This document shows, in pieces, positions 32,694-43,302 of a DNA stretch of 54,891 bases. Both the position numbers and the translations under genes were made by a program. Under the pieces are notes generated by a model. That model did no database searches and was not told the origin of the DNA. It saw nothing but the letters and a program-made list of their open reading frames with translations. Source of the stretch: Parapedobacter defluvii (GTDB lineage Bacteria; Bacteroidota; Bacteroidia; Sphingobacteriales; Sphingobacteriaceae); the NCBI RefSeq assembly GCF_014642075.1, contig NZ_BMIK01000025.1, positions 1-54,891 of the forward strand, given 5' to 3'. Within the stretch, counting starts at the first letter, position 1; every line of letters starts with the position of its first letter.

Positions 32694-34505
32694 ATGAAGC
32701 ATAAAAGTATTGGATTTATTATTGGGTTGATGACGGTGGCGCTCCTGGGAGTGGTAGCCATGCAGTATTTTTTTATCAGGCAATCGTATATCCTAAAAGC
32801 GCAATTGTTTGATGAATCGGTGAAAGCAGCTCTCAATGCGGTTGCTGCAAAGGCCGAAAAAAGAGAGATCATGCAATTGGCGGATGCTCAGCGGAAAAAC
32901 AAGGAAAAGTTAGAAAGGGAGCAACGCAAACTGGAAGAGCAACTCCGTCTAAAAACGGAAATCGAAAAACTTCGTGAAAAGCAGGCTGAATTGCGTTTGG
33001 CATTCCTCAAACAGGAAGAAGCACTGAATGAACAGTTTCCCATCGTTATTCCCATTGAAAATAACGAATTTTATGAAACATACCTTAACAATCCGCGGCA
33101 CCGGCACCTCGTATCAATCGACTATTTGTCAAACATAGTGATTGACAACGGGTTCCAACGGAATGACAACTCCATAGGACTTTCTGCGATGCGTAAAGTT
33201 CCCGTAACGAAAGCGAAGGATGACAGTGTACGATACTTCATCCCCATGGGCCCCAGTGCCACGAATGCATCTGGGTTAAATTTCGCGGTAAAAGCCTTTC
33301 CTCCCCGGCAGGATCTTAAAATGAATCCGGAAATTGCCCGTAAGGAACAACAGCTTAAATTGCTTCAGGCTAATACCCTGATGGATACCATTGCCATATT
33401 AAGTGGCAAAAACCCACAGGTTGTTGAAGATTTTGCTGCGGAAATCGAACTATACAAACGCCCATTGAGTCAACGCATCGATATTGTTTATATCAAAAGC
33501 GAATTGGAGAAGGAATTGTCAACTCGGGACATTAACTCCCCCTTTAATTTAGAAATCAAAGATAAAAACACGACTTTATACGCTTTTGCCAACTTTTCCC
33601 ACGAAAAGCCTTCTCCGCAAAATCTGTATGTTACCGAGTTATTCCGTTCGGACAACGAACGTTCTTCCGGTCGGCTTGCCGTATACTTCCCTAACAAAAG
33701 CAACATCCTAATGGGGAACATGACGGTCATGCTGTTTTCTTCCATTGCGCTGTTGTTGGTATTGCTCGGTTGTTTTGCCTATACCATCTTCACGATGCTC
33801 CGTCAAAAGAAGATTTCGGAGATGAAAACGGATTTCATCAACAACATGACCCATGAGTTCAAGACCCCGGTGGCTACCATCATGATTGCCAGTGAGTCGT
33901 TGCGAGACCCGGAGATCGCCTCTGACCAAATGCGTGCGACCCGTTTGGCCAATATCATATACGACGAAAATATCCGTTTGGGTAATCATATTGAACGCGT
34001 GCTCAACATTGCCCGTCTTGAAAAGGACAATCTGAAGTTGGAACATCGTGACATAGATATAAACGATCTTGCACAGGCGGTCGTTGACAGCATGGAGCTG
34101 CAGTTGCATAAAAATGGCGCACAGGTGCACATGCACCTGGATGCCGCAGATGCCATCGTCGTGGGAGATGAATTGCACCTATCCAACGTGTTGTTTAATC
34201 TGATCGATAACGCGATTAAGTACAGCAGCGAAAGCCCGGACATTACCATCCGGACAAAAAATATCCATAAACACATCCAAATTACGGTAGCTGACCAAGG
34301 AATCGGTATGAGCCGCGATCAACTATCCAAAATTTTTGACCAATTTTATCGTATTCCGACCGGAAACCGACACGATGTGAAGGGCTTCGGTTTGGGATTG
34401 AGTTATGTGAGCGACATCGTTAAGCGTTGCGGGGGTAAAGTACAGGTGAAAAGTGAAAAGGATAAGGGAACGACGTTTGAAATCATGTTGCCACTTAAAG
34501 GATAG
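32694..34505 (+). CDS. Sensor histidine kinase
   Basis: This ~603-aa membrane kinase begins with a membrane segment (IGFIIGLMTVALLGVVAMQYF) and a periplasmic region that opens with a long coiled coil (about residues 45-105). A second membrane segment follows (MTVMLFSSIALLLVLLGCF), then HisKA with the phosphorylated histidine in NNMTHEFKTPVATIM and HATPase_c with N box FNLIDNAIKYS and G boxes DQGIGMS and GFGLGLSYV. The ATG at 32694 (MKHKSIGF) is preferred; an upstream ATG at 32646 would add 16 residues. The response regulator gene follows after 11 bases. The signal is unknown. Confidence 0.93.
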   Translation: MKHKSIGFIIGLMTVALLGVVAMQYFFIRQSYILKAQLFDESVKAALNAVAAKAEKREIMQLADAQRKNKEKLEREQRKLEEQLRLKTEIEKLREKQAELRLAFLKQEEALNEQFPIVIPIENNEFYETYLNNPRHRHLVSIDYLSNIVIDNGFQRNDNSIGLSAMRKVPVTKAKDDSVRYFIPMGPSATNASGLNFAVKAFPPRQDLKMNPEIARKEQQLKLLQANTLMDTIAILSGKNPQVVEDFAAEIELYKRPLSQRIDIVYIKSELEKELSTRDINSPFNLEIKDKNTTLYAFANFSHEKPSPQNLYVTELFRSDNERSSGRLAVYFPNKSNILMGNMTVMLFSSIALLLVLLGCFAYTIFTMLRQKKISEMKTDFINNMTHEFKTPVATIMIASESLRDPEIASDQMRATRLANIIYDENIRLGNHIERVLNIARLEKDNLKLEHRDIDINDLAQAVVDSMELQLHKNGAQVHMHLDAADAIVVGDELHLSNVLFNLIDNAIKYSSESPDITIRTKNIHKHIQITVADQGIGMSRDQLSKIFDQFYRIPTGNRHDVKGFGLGLSYVSDIVKRCGGKVQVKSEKDKGTTFEIMLPLKG

Positions 34506-34516
34506 GGAAGACCAAT

Positions 34517-35209
34517 ATGCAAAAGATACTACTCGCGGAAGACGACCCCAACTTGGGCGACATACTGAAAGATTACCTGGAGCTGAAAGGCAAATTTGAT
34601 GTTACACTCTGCAAAGATGGAGATGAGGCATTGCGCCAATTCAATAAGGAAAAGTATGATCTCTGCATACTTGATGTGATGATGCCTCGTAAGGACGGCT
34701 TCACATTGGGCAAAGATATACGACGGGTTGATGCAGATGTTCCCATAATCTTTGCTACTGCCAAAGGAATGATGGAAGATAAAACCGAGGCATTTGGATT
34801 GGGCGGAGACGATTATATTACCAAGCCTTTCCGTGTGGAAGAACTCTTGCTCCGTATTCACGCCCTTCTTAAACGTGCTTCCAAGGATAAGCAAACGGAA
34901 GAGGAACTCCCCGATAAATTTCAGATCGGCAATTACCACTTTGATTATGTGGCTCAACAGATCAGTTACAACGGGCACCAGCAAAAGCTATCTACCAAAG
35001 AAGCTGAGTTGCTGAGGTTGCTTTGCATTAAGAAAAACGATGTGCTTACCCGTGAGGAGGCTTTACTTAAAATCTGGCACGATGACAACTATTTCAACGG
35101 CCGGAGTATGGACGTTTTCCTGAGTAAGCTCCGGAAATATTTGCGCGATGATCCAAAAGTGGAAATTGTCAATGTACACGGCAAGGGATACAAATTGCTG
35201 GTAAGCTGA
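34517..35209 (+). CDS. OmpR-family response regulator
   Basis: This 230-aa regulator partners with the kinase gene just upstream. It has a receiver domain (about 1-115) with the phosphoacceptor aspartate in LCILDVMMPRKDG and conserved KPF (ITKPFRVEELLLRI), and a C-terminal winged-helix DNA-binding domain (about 130-228). Target genes are unknown. Confidence 0.95.
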   Translation: MQKILLAEDDPNLGDILKDYLELKGKFDVTLCKDGDEALRQFNKEKYDLCILDVMMPRKDGFTLGKDIRRVDADVPIIFATAKGMMEDKTEAFGLGGDDYITKPFRVEELLLRIHALLKRASKDKQTEEELPDKFQIGNYHFDYVAQQISYNGHQQKLSTKEAELLRLLCIKKNDVLTREEALLKIWHDDNYFNGRSMDVFLSKLRKYLRDDPKVEIVNVHGKGYKLLVS

Positions 35210-35404
35210 TTGAACACGGATAACGGATCTTACTGATCTTCGCAGATGTTTTGTCCAATTTTTCTCTCGGCTTTTGCCGACTGCCGACTGTCAACTGTAA
35301 ATTACCCATTGATCAAATCCAAGGTGTAATGAAAATACGTGTCATCCGCGTTCCATACACAATTATTTTTGTGAATATCAATATTTATCCCGATATTAGC
35401 GCCC

Positions 35405-35508
35405 GCTTATGGAGAAAGGCAGAGGGAATGGACCCTGTGAAGCCTTAGCAACCTGTCTCCGGACAAGGTGCTAAATTCTACCCGGATAAGGATCAGGGAA
35501 AGATAAGC
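35405..35508 (+). ncRNA. SAM-I (S-box) riboswitch upstream of metE
   Basis: The P1 helix is GCTTAT (35405-35410) with ATAAGC (35503-35508). Between them are the S-box landmarks: GGAGAAAGGCAGAGGGA, then TGGACCCTGTGAAGCC and TTAGCAACC, then AAGGTGCTAAATTC and GGGAAAGAT. It binds S-adenosylmethionine and should switch off metE when SAM is plentiful. The downstream 117 nt, including a hairpin near TTGTCTG/AGACAGG, would be the expression platform, but the switching pairs are not clear. A -7-like TATTTTTG at 35364-35371 is a candidate promoter. Confidence 0.93.
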
Positions 35509-35625
35509 AAACACAACTTACCCTTGTGACCTCTCCCAAAAGCAATCGTTACCCAAAAGAATTGTCTGTTAAATAGACAGGCAAGTTGAGGTGGATTGTA
35601 TATTAAAAATTACTATTTATACGTT

Positions 35626-37947
35626 ATGTTGAAAACTAACAATCTGGGTTACCCGCGCATCGGTGCCCTTCGGGAGCTAAAAAAGGCTAATGAGGCCTAT
35701 TGGGCAAAAAAAATCGATCAGCAGGAGCTGCTGCAAGCCGCACGGACCATCCGTGAAGGCAATTGGAAAACCCAACAGGAGGCAGGAATCGATCTGATTC
35801 CGTCCAACGATTTTTCATTTTACGATCAGGTATTGGACCTTACGCTTACCGTGGGAGCTATCCCTACACGGTACCAGGGATTTGCACTGGAAGGCCCTTC
35901 TTCCTACAATTTGGATTTATACTTTGCGATGGCCCGCGGTTTTCAACAGGGTGGTCTTGATGTGACGGCCATGGAGATGACCAAGTGGTTTGATACCAAT
36001 TACCATTATATTGTTCCGGAGTTTGTAAAAGATCAACAGTTCCGTCTTACTTCGGAGAAAGTGATCAACGAATTTAACGAGGCAAAAGCCTTGGGTATCG
36101 TGACCAAGCCCGTTTTGTTAGGCCCCATCACGTATCTGCTGTTGGGCAAGGAAAAGGAAGCGGGCTTTAACCGGCTTGATCTGATTGACCGTCTGTTACC
36201 TGTATACGAGGAAATATTGGCGAAGTTGAGCGAAGCAGGAGCTGAATGGGTGCAATTTGACGAGCCTTTCCTTGCGTTGGATATTGACGATAGAACCCGG
36301 GCACGCTATCAGACGGTGTACAGCCGCCTGTCTGCCGCTGCCAAAGGAATTAAACTGGCTGTTGCGACTTACTTTGAATCGTTGCGTGAAAATGCGCAAA
36401 CGGCACTTGGCTTGCCCGTGCAAGCGTTGCACGTAGACTTGGTGCGCGGTGAAAACCAACTGGATGAGTTGCTGCCCAACGTACCGGCTGGCCTCATCCT
36501 TTCCGTAGGCGTGGTAGACGGACGAAACATCTGGAAAAACGACTACGAGGCTTCGCTTAAAAAAATCAAGCAAGCAGTAGATACGTTGGGTGCAGACCGT
36601 GTGTGGGTAGCGCCTTCGTGCTCGCTGCTTCACGTACCTTTCGATCTGGATTTGGAAAACAACGAAGAGTCGCTACCGGCTGAGGTGAAAAATTGGTTGG
36701 CATTTGCAAAACAAAAGCTTGCGGAAGTAAAGGATTTGTCGGTATTGGCTTCGGGCGATGTGGATGAAAACACCGCTGTACATTTTGAGGCCAACAAAGC
36801 GGCACAACAGAGCCGCCGCACTTCTTCATTGATCCATCGCGAGGATGTAAAGACGCGTGTGAAGAACATCACGGATGCAGATGCGCAGCGGACCAGTGCG
36901 TTTCCCGTCCGGAAAGCGAAGCAGCAGGCAAAATTCAATCTTCCCGCTTTTGCTACAACGACTATCGGTTCTTTTCCGCAGACCCGCGACGTGCGCAAAT
37001 GGCGTGCCGACCTGAAAAAGGGAGCCATTACCCAAGAGGAATACGATAAGTTCATTGCTGAGGAAACGGAACGGACCATCCGTTTGCAGGAAGAATTGGA
37101 TATCGATGTGTTGGTACACGGCGAGTTTGAACGCAATGACATGGTCGAATATTTTGGCGAGCAACTTTCGGGATATGCCTTTACCAAAAACGGATGGGTA
37201 CAATCTTACGGATCACGTTGTGTGAAGCCGCCGATTATTTATGGCGACGTAAGTCGGCCGGCTGATATGACCGTACGTTGGTCGTCCTATGCACAAACAC
37301 TTACCAGTCGTCCGGTGAAAGGTATGCTTACCGGGCCGGTAACCATTTTGCAATGGTCTTTTGTACGCAACGACCAGCCCCGGTCAGAAACCACCTATCA
37401 GATCGCACTTGCAATCCTGGACGAGGTACAAGCATTGGAAAAAGCCGGTATTAAGATTATCCAGATTGATGAACCGGCCATCCGCGAAGGCCTTCCTTTG
37501 CGCAAAGCCGATCATAAGGCCTATCTCGATTGGGCCGTGCGGGCATTCCGCGTATCTTCTTCGAATGTGGAAGATGACACCCAGATCCATACCCACATGT
37601 GTTACTCTGAATTCAACGACATCATCGAGCACATCGCGGCGATGGATGCAGATGTAATTACCATCGAGACGTCCCGTTCGCAGATGGAACTGTTGGATGC
37701 TTTCGCAGATTTCAACTATCCGAATGATATCGGTCCGGGTGTATACGATATTCATTCACCCCGTGTGCCCAGCAAAGAGGAGATTGTTACGTTGCTGGAG
37801 AAAGCTAAGGCAGTTATTCCTGCCGAGCAACTATGGGTCAACCCTGATTGTGGCTTGAAAACCCGTGCATGGCCCGAAACCAAGGCGGCACTCGAAGCCA
37901 TGGTGGAAGCGGCTAAGACCCTGCGTGGAGTTGCCGAAGAAGTGTAA
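35626..37947 (+). CDS. metE: Cobalamin-independent methionine synthase
   Basis: This 773-aa enzyme transfers a methyl group from methyltetrahydropteroyl-glutamate to homocysteine, making methionine without vitamin B12. The N-terminal MLKTNNLGYPRIGALRELKK is family-typical, as are TTIGSFPQTRDVRKWRADLK near the middle and the C-terminal zinc ligand region (QIHTHMCYSEF and NPDCGLKTR). The ATG at 35626 is chosen for that N-terminus. It is controlled by the SAM-I riboswitch upstream and ends at a strong terminator. Confidence 0.97.
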   Translation: MLKTNNLGYPRIGALRELKKANEAYWAKKIDQQELLQAARTIREGNWKTQQEAGIDLIPSNDFSFYDQVLDLTLTVGAIPTRYQGFALEGPSSYNLDLYFAMARGFQQGGLDVTAMEMTKWFDTNYHYIVPEFVKDQQFRLTSEKVINEFNEAKALGIVTKPVLLGPITYLLLGKEKEAGFNRLDLIDRLLPVYEEILAKLSEAGAEWVQFDEPFLALDIDDRTRARYQTVYSRLSAAAKGIKLAVATYFESLRENAQTALGLPVQALHVDLVRGENQLDELLPNVPAGLILSVGVVDGRNIWKNDYEASLKKIKQAVDTLGADRVWVAPSCSLLHVPFDLDLENNEESLPAEVKNWLAFAKQKLAEVKDLSVLASGDVDENTAVHFEANKAAQQSRRTSSLIHREDVKTRVKNITDADAQRTSAFPVRKAKQQAKFNLPAFATTTIGSFPQTRDVRKWRADLKKGAITQEEYDKFIAEETERTIRLQEELDIDVLVHGEFERNDMVEYFGEQLSGYAFTKNGWVQSYGSRCVKPPIIYGDVSRPADMTVRWSSYAQTLTSRPVKGMLTGPVTILQWSFVRNDQPRSETTYQIALAILDEVQALEKAGIKIIQIDEPAIREGLPLRKADHKAYLDWAVRAFRVSSSNVEDDTQIHTHMCYSEFNDIIEHIAAMDADVITIETSRSQMELLDAFADFNYPNDIGPGVYDIHSPRVPSKEEIVTLLEKAKAVIPAEQLWVNPDCGLKTRAWPETKAALEAMVEAAKTLRGVAEEV

Positions 37948-37959
37948 AGTATATATCCC

Positions 37960-37998
37960 AAAAGGCCCCGTTGGACCAATCGGCCAACGGGGCCTTTT
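37960..37998. terminator. Bidirectional terminator between metE and comM
   Basis: A perfect 15-bp stem AAAAGGCCCCGTTGG / CCAACGGGGCCTTTT around a 9-base loop, with a T-run on both strands. It ends both convergent genes. Confidence 0.9.
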
Positions 37999-39539
37999 TA
38001 TTTGGACCAACTCTCCCGGTCGAGGCTTCGGAGTTGAATGGCTTCAGCGAGATGTGCCGTTTGGATTTCGGCGCTTCCTTCCATGTCTGCGATGGTACGG
38101 GATACCCGGAGGATGCGATCATAGGCGCGGGCCGATAGACCGAGGCGTTCCATGGCGGTTTTGAGTAGTGCACGCCCCGACTCCTGGATTTGGCATATTT
38201 GCCGTAGGTGTTGGGGGGTCATCTGTGCATTGCAATGGATATGGGGATGTGATGAAAAGCGATTTGCCTGTATTTCGCGGGCGGCGGTGACCCGGTTTCG
38301 GATCTGGGCGCTTTTCTCGTTCGGGGTATAAGAAACCAATTCGCTGAAATCAACCGGTGTAACTTCCACATGCAGATCGATGCGATCTAACAGTGGACCT
38401 GATATTTTACTTAAGTACTTTTGAATCACTCCTGGATTGCACAGACACGGTTTCTGCGGATGATTGTGGAATCCACACGGACAGGGATTCATCGCGGCAA
38501 CCAAAATGAAACTTGCCGGATATTCTACGGTAAGGCGGGCACGGGATATTGTCATGTACCTGGACTCCAAGGGCTGCCTGAGTACTTCCAGTACCGAGCG
38601 TTTAAATTCTGGCAGTTCGTCGAGAAACAATACGCCGTTATGCGCGAGCGAAATTTCACCGGGTTGCGGGTTGGTTCCGCCTCCTACCAACGCCACATCA
38701 CTGATGGTATGATGCGGTGCGCGGAAAGGACGCACGGTCATTAAAGAAGATGCAGCACCTAATTTGCCTGCCACAGAATGTATCTTGGTGGTTTCTAACG
38801 ACTCCTCCATGGTGAGTGGAGGAAGGATAGTGGGAAGCCGTTTGGCCAGCATGGTTTTTCCAGAACCTGGAGGGCCGATCAGGATGGCGTTGTGCCCTCC
38901 GGCGGCTGCGATTTCTAAGGCGCGTTTGATGTGCTCCTGGCCGTGCACATCGGCAAAGTCAGTATCATAACTATTGATGTTTTTCTGAAATTCCTCCCGG
39001 ATATTTACATCGGTTGGTGCGGGAAGGGGAGTACCATTTACCCAATCAATTATCTCTTTGAGATGCCGTGCTCCGTAGACCGCTAGGCCAGGTACCACCG
39101 CAGCCTCTTGTGCATTGGCACTTGGGAGCATAATGCCCCGGAAGCCATCACGTGCCGCCTGGACCGCAATGGGCAACGCGCCTTTTACGGGTTGTATGCT
39201 CCCATCCAGCGATAGTTCACCAAGCATTAGAAATTCAGTTAATAAGGGAACATTGGCAATCTGCTTGGACGAAGCTAAGATACCGATTGCTATCGGTAGG
39301 TCGTAAGAAGAGCCTTCTTTACGGATATCGGCGGGAGCTAAATTGACGACTATTTTTTGCCGGGGCATGCGAAATCCCGAGGCAGACAAGGCGCTTTCAA
39401 TGCGCCTTAAACTTTCCTTCACCGCATTATCAGGGAGGCCTACGATGTAATATTTAGTGCCCCCAGAAATATTGACTTCAATGGTAACAGTGGTTGCTTC
39501 AATGCCGTGAACGGCACTTCCATAGGTTTTGATGAGCAT
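37998..39539 (-). CDS. comM: YifB/ComM-family AAA ATPase
   Basis: This 513-aa ATPase of the Mg-chelatase type starts [18 protein letters not shown], the family hallmark. It has Walker [16 protein letters not shown], Walker [11 protein letters not shown] and the Cys-rich [15 protein letters not shown]. ComM promotes branch migration during natural transformation in some bacteria; a similar role here is inferred. No competence genes are visible in the window. Confidence 0.93.
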   Translation of the reverse strand: MLIKTYGSAVHGIEATTVTIEVNISGGTKYYIVGLPDNAVKESLRRIESALSASGFRMPRQKIVVNLAPADIRKEGSSYDLPIAIGILASSKQIANVPLLTEFLMLGELSLDGSIQPVKGALPIAVQAARDGFRGIMLPSANAQEAAVVPGLAVYGARHLKEIIDWVNGTPLPAPTDVNIREEFQKNINSYDTDFADVHGQEHIKRALEIAAAGGHNAILIGPPGSGKTMLAKRLPTILPPLTMEESLETTKIHSVAGKLGAASSLMTVRPFRAPHHTISDVALVGGGTNPQPGEISLAHNGVLFLDELPEFKRSVLEVLRQPLESRYMTISRARLTVEYPASFILVAAMNPCPCGFHNHPQKPCLCNPGVIQKYLSKISGPLLDRIDLHVEVTPVDFSELVSYTPNEKSAQIRNRVTAAREIQANRFSSHPHIHCNAQMTPQHLRQICQIQESGRALLKTAMERLGLSARAYDRILRVSRTIADMEGSAEIQTAHLAEAIQLRSLDRESWSK

Positions 39540-39581
39540 AGGCAGAACATTGATTCTGCCCTAAAGTTACAAAGAAAATAG

Positions 39582-40769
39582 TTAGTTCTGGTGTTGTTTC
39601 TCTTCGTATTGCTGCAAAGCTTCTTCTGCTACTTCACGGGCATGGTCGCGGAGCGGATAGATTTTCTCGCTATCCTCGTTTACAAGTAATGGCTGAGCCT
39701 GCCCAATTGCCTGGCGTACATCGTACAGCCATAGCATGGTGTTCATAAGCAATGCCGTGATGGCAATTAATAAAAGCAATTCAATTGTACCGATCTGTTG
39801 AAAGGTAAGCGCTGTACCGATCATAAGAACGTTAAAGCTGGAAAGCACGATTGTAGCCTGGGTATGGCTCATACCGGTATCCAGCAATCGATGGTGAAGG
39901 TGATTGCGATCGGCCATGAAAGGTGATTTACCCTGAACTAGCCGGATAACAATTACCCGTAAGGTATCAAATATTGGCACGATGAGAATGGCAATCGTAA
40001 CAGCTGGAACAGACTGGATAACGGAATCGGTGACGGGAACAAGTTGCTGGGGTTTATTCAATTCGATGAATTGGATGGCCAGTACCGAGACAATGAAACC
40101 AATGGTGTAGGCGCCTGCATCACCCATGAAAATCCGTGCTTTGCCCGCATTATAACGAAGGAACCCCAATACTGCGCCAGCCATGCTTACAGCCAATAAA
40201 GCCAGTCCATATTCCTGCATCCGGAAGAAAAGATATCCAAACGTTAAACTGACAATCAGGCTTATGGTGCCCAGTAAGCCATTGATGCCATCAATCAGAT
40301 TAAAGGCGTTGATGACGAATACAATAAGAAGGCTGGAAAATGGGTAGCTGATCACCGGATGGATTTCTTGGATTCCAAATATACCGTAGAGGCTGGTGAG
40401 GCGGATATCTGCAAAATAAACGACAATTAAAGCAGTAACAGTTTGAGCAAGAAATTTTTTATAAGGATTTAATGCTGCTAAATCATCTTTCAGGCCTACC
40501 AGAAAAATTAATAATCCGGAAGCAAACACATAATTGGCATAGGGCAACAGATTGCCGGATATACACAGGCAAGCCGTAAATGCAAAAGATGTAAGTACCG
40601 CTATTCCACCGAGATTTGGTGTGCGATATTTATGGATTTTCCGTTCTTCGAGCGCAGGATCGTCAAACAATCGTTTCTGATACGCCAATTTTATCAACGA
40701 GGGGATTGCGTATAACGTGATGACACATGAAAACAGGAACGAAAAAAGTACCAAGTAAATGTCTATCAT
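39582..40769 (-). CDS. MraY/WecA-family undecaprenyl-phosphate sugar-phosphate transferase
   Basis: This ~395-aa membrane enzyme has about 11 membrane segments and the family motifs DDPALEERKIHKYRTPNLGG, NAFNLIDGINGLLG, FMGDAGAYTIGF and RNHLHHRLLDTGMSHTQA. It probably starts cell-envelope polysaccharide assembly by linking a UDP-sugar phosphate (GlcNAc-type) to undecaprenyl phosphate. The ATG at 40769 (MIDIYLVLF) is preferred. The soluble C-terminal tail (about 45 residues) is charged. The exact sugar is not determined. Confidence 0.9.
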   Translation of the reverse strand: MIDIYLVLFSFLFSCVITLYAIPSLIKLAYQKRLFDDPALEERKIHKYRTPNLGGIAVLTSFAFTACLCISGNLLPYANYVFASGLLIFLVGLKDDLAALNPYKKFLAQTVTALIVVYFADIRLTSLYGIFGIQEIHPVISYPFSSLLIVFVINAFNLIDGINGLLGTISLIVSLTFGYLFFRMQEYGLALLAVSMAGAVLGFLRYNAGKARIFMGDAGAYTIGFIVSVLAIQFIELNKPQQLVPVTDSVIQSVPAVTIAILIVPIFDTLRVIVIRLVQGKSPFMADRNHLHHRLLDTGMSHTQATIVLSSFNVLMIGTALTFQQIGTIELLLLIAITALLMNTMLWLYDVRQAIGQAQPLLVNEDSEKIYPLRDHAREVAEEALQQYEEKQHQN

Positions 40770-41010
40770 ATATAGAATAGCGTAATAGTACAATTAAGTA
40801 ACGCAGCAAAGATAAGTAAATAACTAAGCTAGCATGCTTATCTGCGCAAATAATTTGTCACTGTGTTCAGCGATAAGTCGCAATATTTGTGCCACACTTT
40901 TTCTGCCTCTTTTTTTGTTTTTGGCAAACGATTTGCTGATTTATTTGTATATTTAACAGGATTGTGTGTGGAAAGAAGGTCATTTTTTTTTCAATTTTAT
41001 ATAGATAGAT

Positions 41011-41280
41011 ATGAATGATAACGCAAAAGTAGTAGCCGCATTGTTGGCGGGATTGGCAGCAGGCGCCGCACTCGGTATTTTATTTGCGCCGGACAAGGGT
41101 ACGGAAACGCGCGAGAAGTTGAACGATTCGTTAAAGGATTTGGGAGATGCGATTAAAGAGCGTACGGCCGAACAATTGGAGCACCTGAATGACTTTAAGG
41201 AAAAGGTGGTCGCTGCCGTGAAATCTAAATTGAATAAGAGCGACGACGCTTTGGAGGAGGCGTTGGAAGAACACGCCTGA
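41011..41280 (+). CDS. YtxH-domain protein
   Basis: This 89-aa protein has the YtxH pattern: an N-terminal membrane-like helix with glycines (VVAALLAGLAAGAALGILFAPDKG), then an amphipathic charged tail. YtxH proteins are linked to stress response and cell envelope; the function is not known. It precedes two envelope-type genes on the same strand (41419-42253). Confidence 0.88.
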   Translation: MNDNAKVVAALLAGLAAGAALGILFAPDKGTETREKLNDSLKDLGDAIKERTAEQLEHLNDFKEKVVAAVKSKLNKSDDALEEALEEHA

Positions 41281-41418
41281 ATATAGAAAAGGGCCCGACC
41301 CTAAGCCATAACATGGCATAGCAATTGGTGTCATTACGTCATCCGCAGATGAGTAACGGGTGCGTTTTGCGGTGCGATGATTGGATAGAGCGCTAACTAA
41401 AGTCCTTGGCCAAACCAT

Positions 41419-41805
41419 ATGGAGGAGAAAAAATTTTCAATCAACGGTGTATTCCAGAAAAGCAAGGAGTATATCGACACACGCTTTAAGTTATTTAAGC
41501 TCAAGTTGGTCGAACGTTCGTCACGGTTAATTGCAAGTTTGATCGTAGACGTTATTAAAATCGTGTTTGCCCTATTTGTCGTATTTTTCCTCAGTTTGGC
41601 CTTGGGCTTTTATTTAAGTGAATTACTCGGCAGCTCCGCACTTGGATTTCTTGCCACGGGTGGGATATTCATCGTGATGATTGCGTTGGTTTCGGTTTTT
41701 GAGGTCCGACTGGAGCGTCTCTTCATGAACCTTTCAATTAAGCGGTTTTTACAAAAATGGAACGACGAAATAGATGGAGACGATGAGGAAGGAAAGCAAG
41801 ATTAG
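41419..41805 (+). CDS. Holin-X-like small membrane protein
   Basis: This 128-aa protein has two strong membrane helices (VDVIKIVFALFVVFFLSLALGFYL and ALGFLATGGIFIVMIALVSV) and charged ends, matching the phage holin family protein/DUF1469 group that accompanies YtxH genes in Bacteroidota. It is probably an envelope stress protein, not a true phage holin, since no phage genes are near. The next gene overlaps its 3' end. Confidence 0.82.
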   Translation: MEEKKFSINGVFQKSKEYIDTRFKLFKLKLVERSSRLIASLIVDVIKIVFALFVVFFLSLALGFYLSELLGSSALGFLATGGIFIVMIALVSVFEVRLERLFMNLSIKRFLQKWNDEIDGDDEEGKQD

Positions 41806-42253
41806 GAATTTAGACGATCTGCGATTGGAAATCGCTCGTCTTAAGACACTTGCCAAGGAGCAGGAAGATTATCTTAGCGACCAGTATCGTCTTTTTAACG
41901 ATAAGGTGTCGGCTCCTGTGCGCTTTATCAAGTCTTTAATTTCGTGGGTTCCGGGTGCGGACATCGCGAAAAATTTATTTGCCAAAGGGAAAAAAGACGA
42001 AGACTGGTTGAGCAAAGCCCTCCGGATCGGTCTGCCTATTGTTCTCAATCGCTTTTTCCTGCGTAGAGCCGGATTTTTAAAAAGAGCACTCGTGACCCTT
42101 CTCTCCCAACAAGCGGCCGGTGCGTTGAACAAAGACCGCATAAGCAGTCTGATCAGTAAGGTTGCCGAGTTTGTCAGGCCAGCCAAGCGTGGGAGGCGTG
42201 TGGTAAGAAAAGCGGTGGATTACGGCATTCCACCAGATAGCGAGACCTATTGA
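41783..42253 (+). CDS. Unknown protein of the YtxH cluster
   Basis: This ~156-aa protein overlaps the holin-like gene by 23 bases in another frame, so they are probably coupled. The start (MRKESKIRNLDDLRLEIARL) is charged and helical. The later segment is basic, without clear membrane helices. An alternative ATG lies at 41774. I cannot assign a function. It converges with fcl, with adjacent stop codons. Confidence 0.7.
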   Translation: MRKESKIRNLDDLRLEIARLKTLAKEQEDYLSDQYRLFNDKVSAPVRFIKSLISWVPGADIAKNLFAKGKKDEDWLSKALRIGLPIVLNRFFLRRAGFLKRALVTLLSQQAAGALNKDRISSLISKVAEFVRPAKRGRRVVRKAVDYGIPPDSETY

Positions 42254-43195
42254 CTAGAAGAGACCGGACTCCAGTTTCGATAAGAAATCCCCATAAGCCA
42301 ATCGGATACCCGACTTAAGCGAAGTTGTATGATGCCATCCCAGCGCATGCAGCTTGCTGACGTCCATCAACTTCCTCGGTGTACCATCTGGTTTTGATGC
42401 ATCGAATACCAATTCTCCTGGGTACCCGACTACTTCTTTAGTTAATTGCGCTAGGTCGTGTATGCTTAAATCTTCACCCGTACCAATATTAATTAACTGG
42501 GGATCATTATAAGATTCCATGAGGAATACACAGGCATCGGCCAGATCATCTGCAAATAAAAATTCGCGTTTTGGGGTGCCACTACCCCAGACGGTGACCG
42601 TTGGTTCGCCTGCTATTTTTGCCTCGTGGAAGCGTCGTATGAGCGCTGGCAAGACATGCGAATGTTCGGGATGGTAATTATCATTGTAGCCATACAGATT
42701 GGTAGGCATAACCGAGATAAAATTGCATCCGTATTGATCATGATACGCCTCGCAGAGCTTAATACCTGCGATCTTTGCAATCGCATAAGGTTCGTTGGTA
42801 GGTTCAAGCAATCCGGTGAGTAAATATTCTTCTTTGAGAGGTTGTGGTGCCAGTTTCGGATAAATACAGCTAGACCCGAGAAAAAGTAACTTTTTTACAC
42901 CCTGCACATACGATTGATGAATCACATTATTTTGAATGGCCAGGTTTTCATATAAAAAATCGGCGCGGAACGTGTTGTTGGCTAGAATACCTCCCACTTT
43001 AGCGGCTGCCAAAAACACATATTCAGGTTTCTGATCGGCAAAAAAATGGGCTACGGTTTGTTGGTCGCGAAGATCCAGTTCATCTGATGTGTACAACAGC
43101 AAATTGTAAAAGCCTAATGCACTTAGTTTTCGAAGGATGGCTGAGCCCACCATGCCACGGTATCCTGCGATGAATATTTTTGCGTCTTTTTCCAC
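42254..43195 (-). CDS. fcl: GDP-L-fucose synthase
   Basis: This 313-aa epimerase/reductase converts GDP-4-keto-6-deoxymannose to GDP-L-fucose. It has the nucleotide-binding start [18 protein letters not shown], the SSCIYPK motif, [13 protein letters not shown] with the catalytic Y-x-x-x-K, and [21 protein letters not shown] near the sugar-nucleotide site. It starts at GTG (43195). A minus-strand TATCTTTG box at 43216-43223 is a good promoter. The partner gmd is not in the window. Confidence 0.95.
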   Translation of the reverse strand: MEKDAKIFIAGYRGMVGSAILRKLSALGFYNLLLYTSDELDLRDQQTVAHFFADQKPEYVFLAAAKVGGILANNTFRADFLYENLAIQNNVIHQSYVQGVKKLLFLGSSCIYPKLAPQPLKEEYLLTGLLEPTNEPYAIAKIAGIKLCEAYHDQYGCNFISVMPTNLYGYNDNYHPEHSHVLPALIRRFHEAKIAGEPTVTVWGSGTPKREFLFADDLADACVFLMESYNDPQLINIGTGEDLSIHDLAQLTKEVVGYPGELVFDASKPDGTPRKLMDVSKLHALGWHHTTSLKSGIRLAYGDFLSKLESGLF

Positions 43196-43302
43196 GAATA
43201 GTATGTGATATCGTGCAAAGATAAGATTATTTTTGCATGCCGCTTTGAAGGCGCTGCGTGAAAGCTTCGCACCTTTACGTAAAAAAAGAATGCTTCAGAA
43301 AT

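Noticed and set aside
41419-41805. Prophage holin
   Set aside because: No phage structural, lysis or replication genes are nearby; the YtxH/holin-like pairing is a known host envelope cluster.
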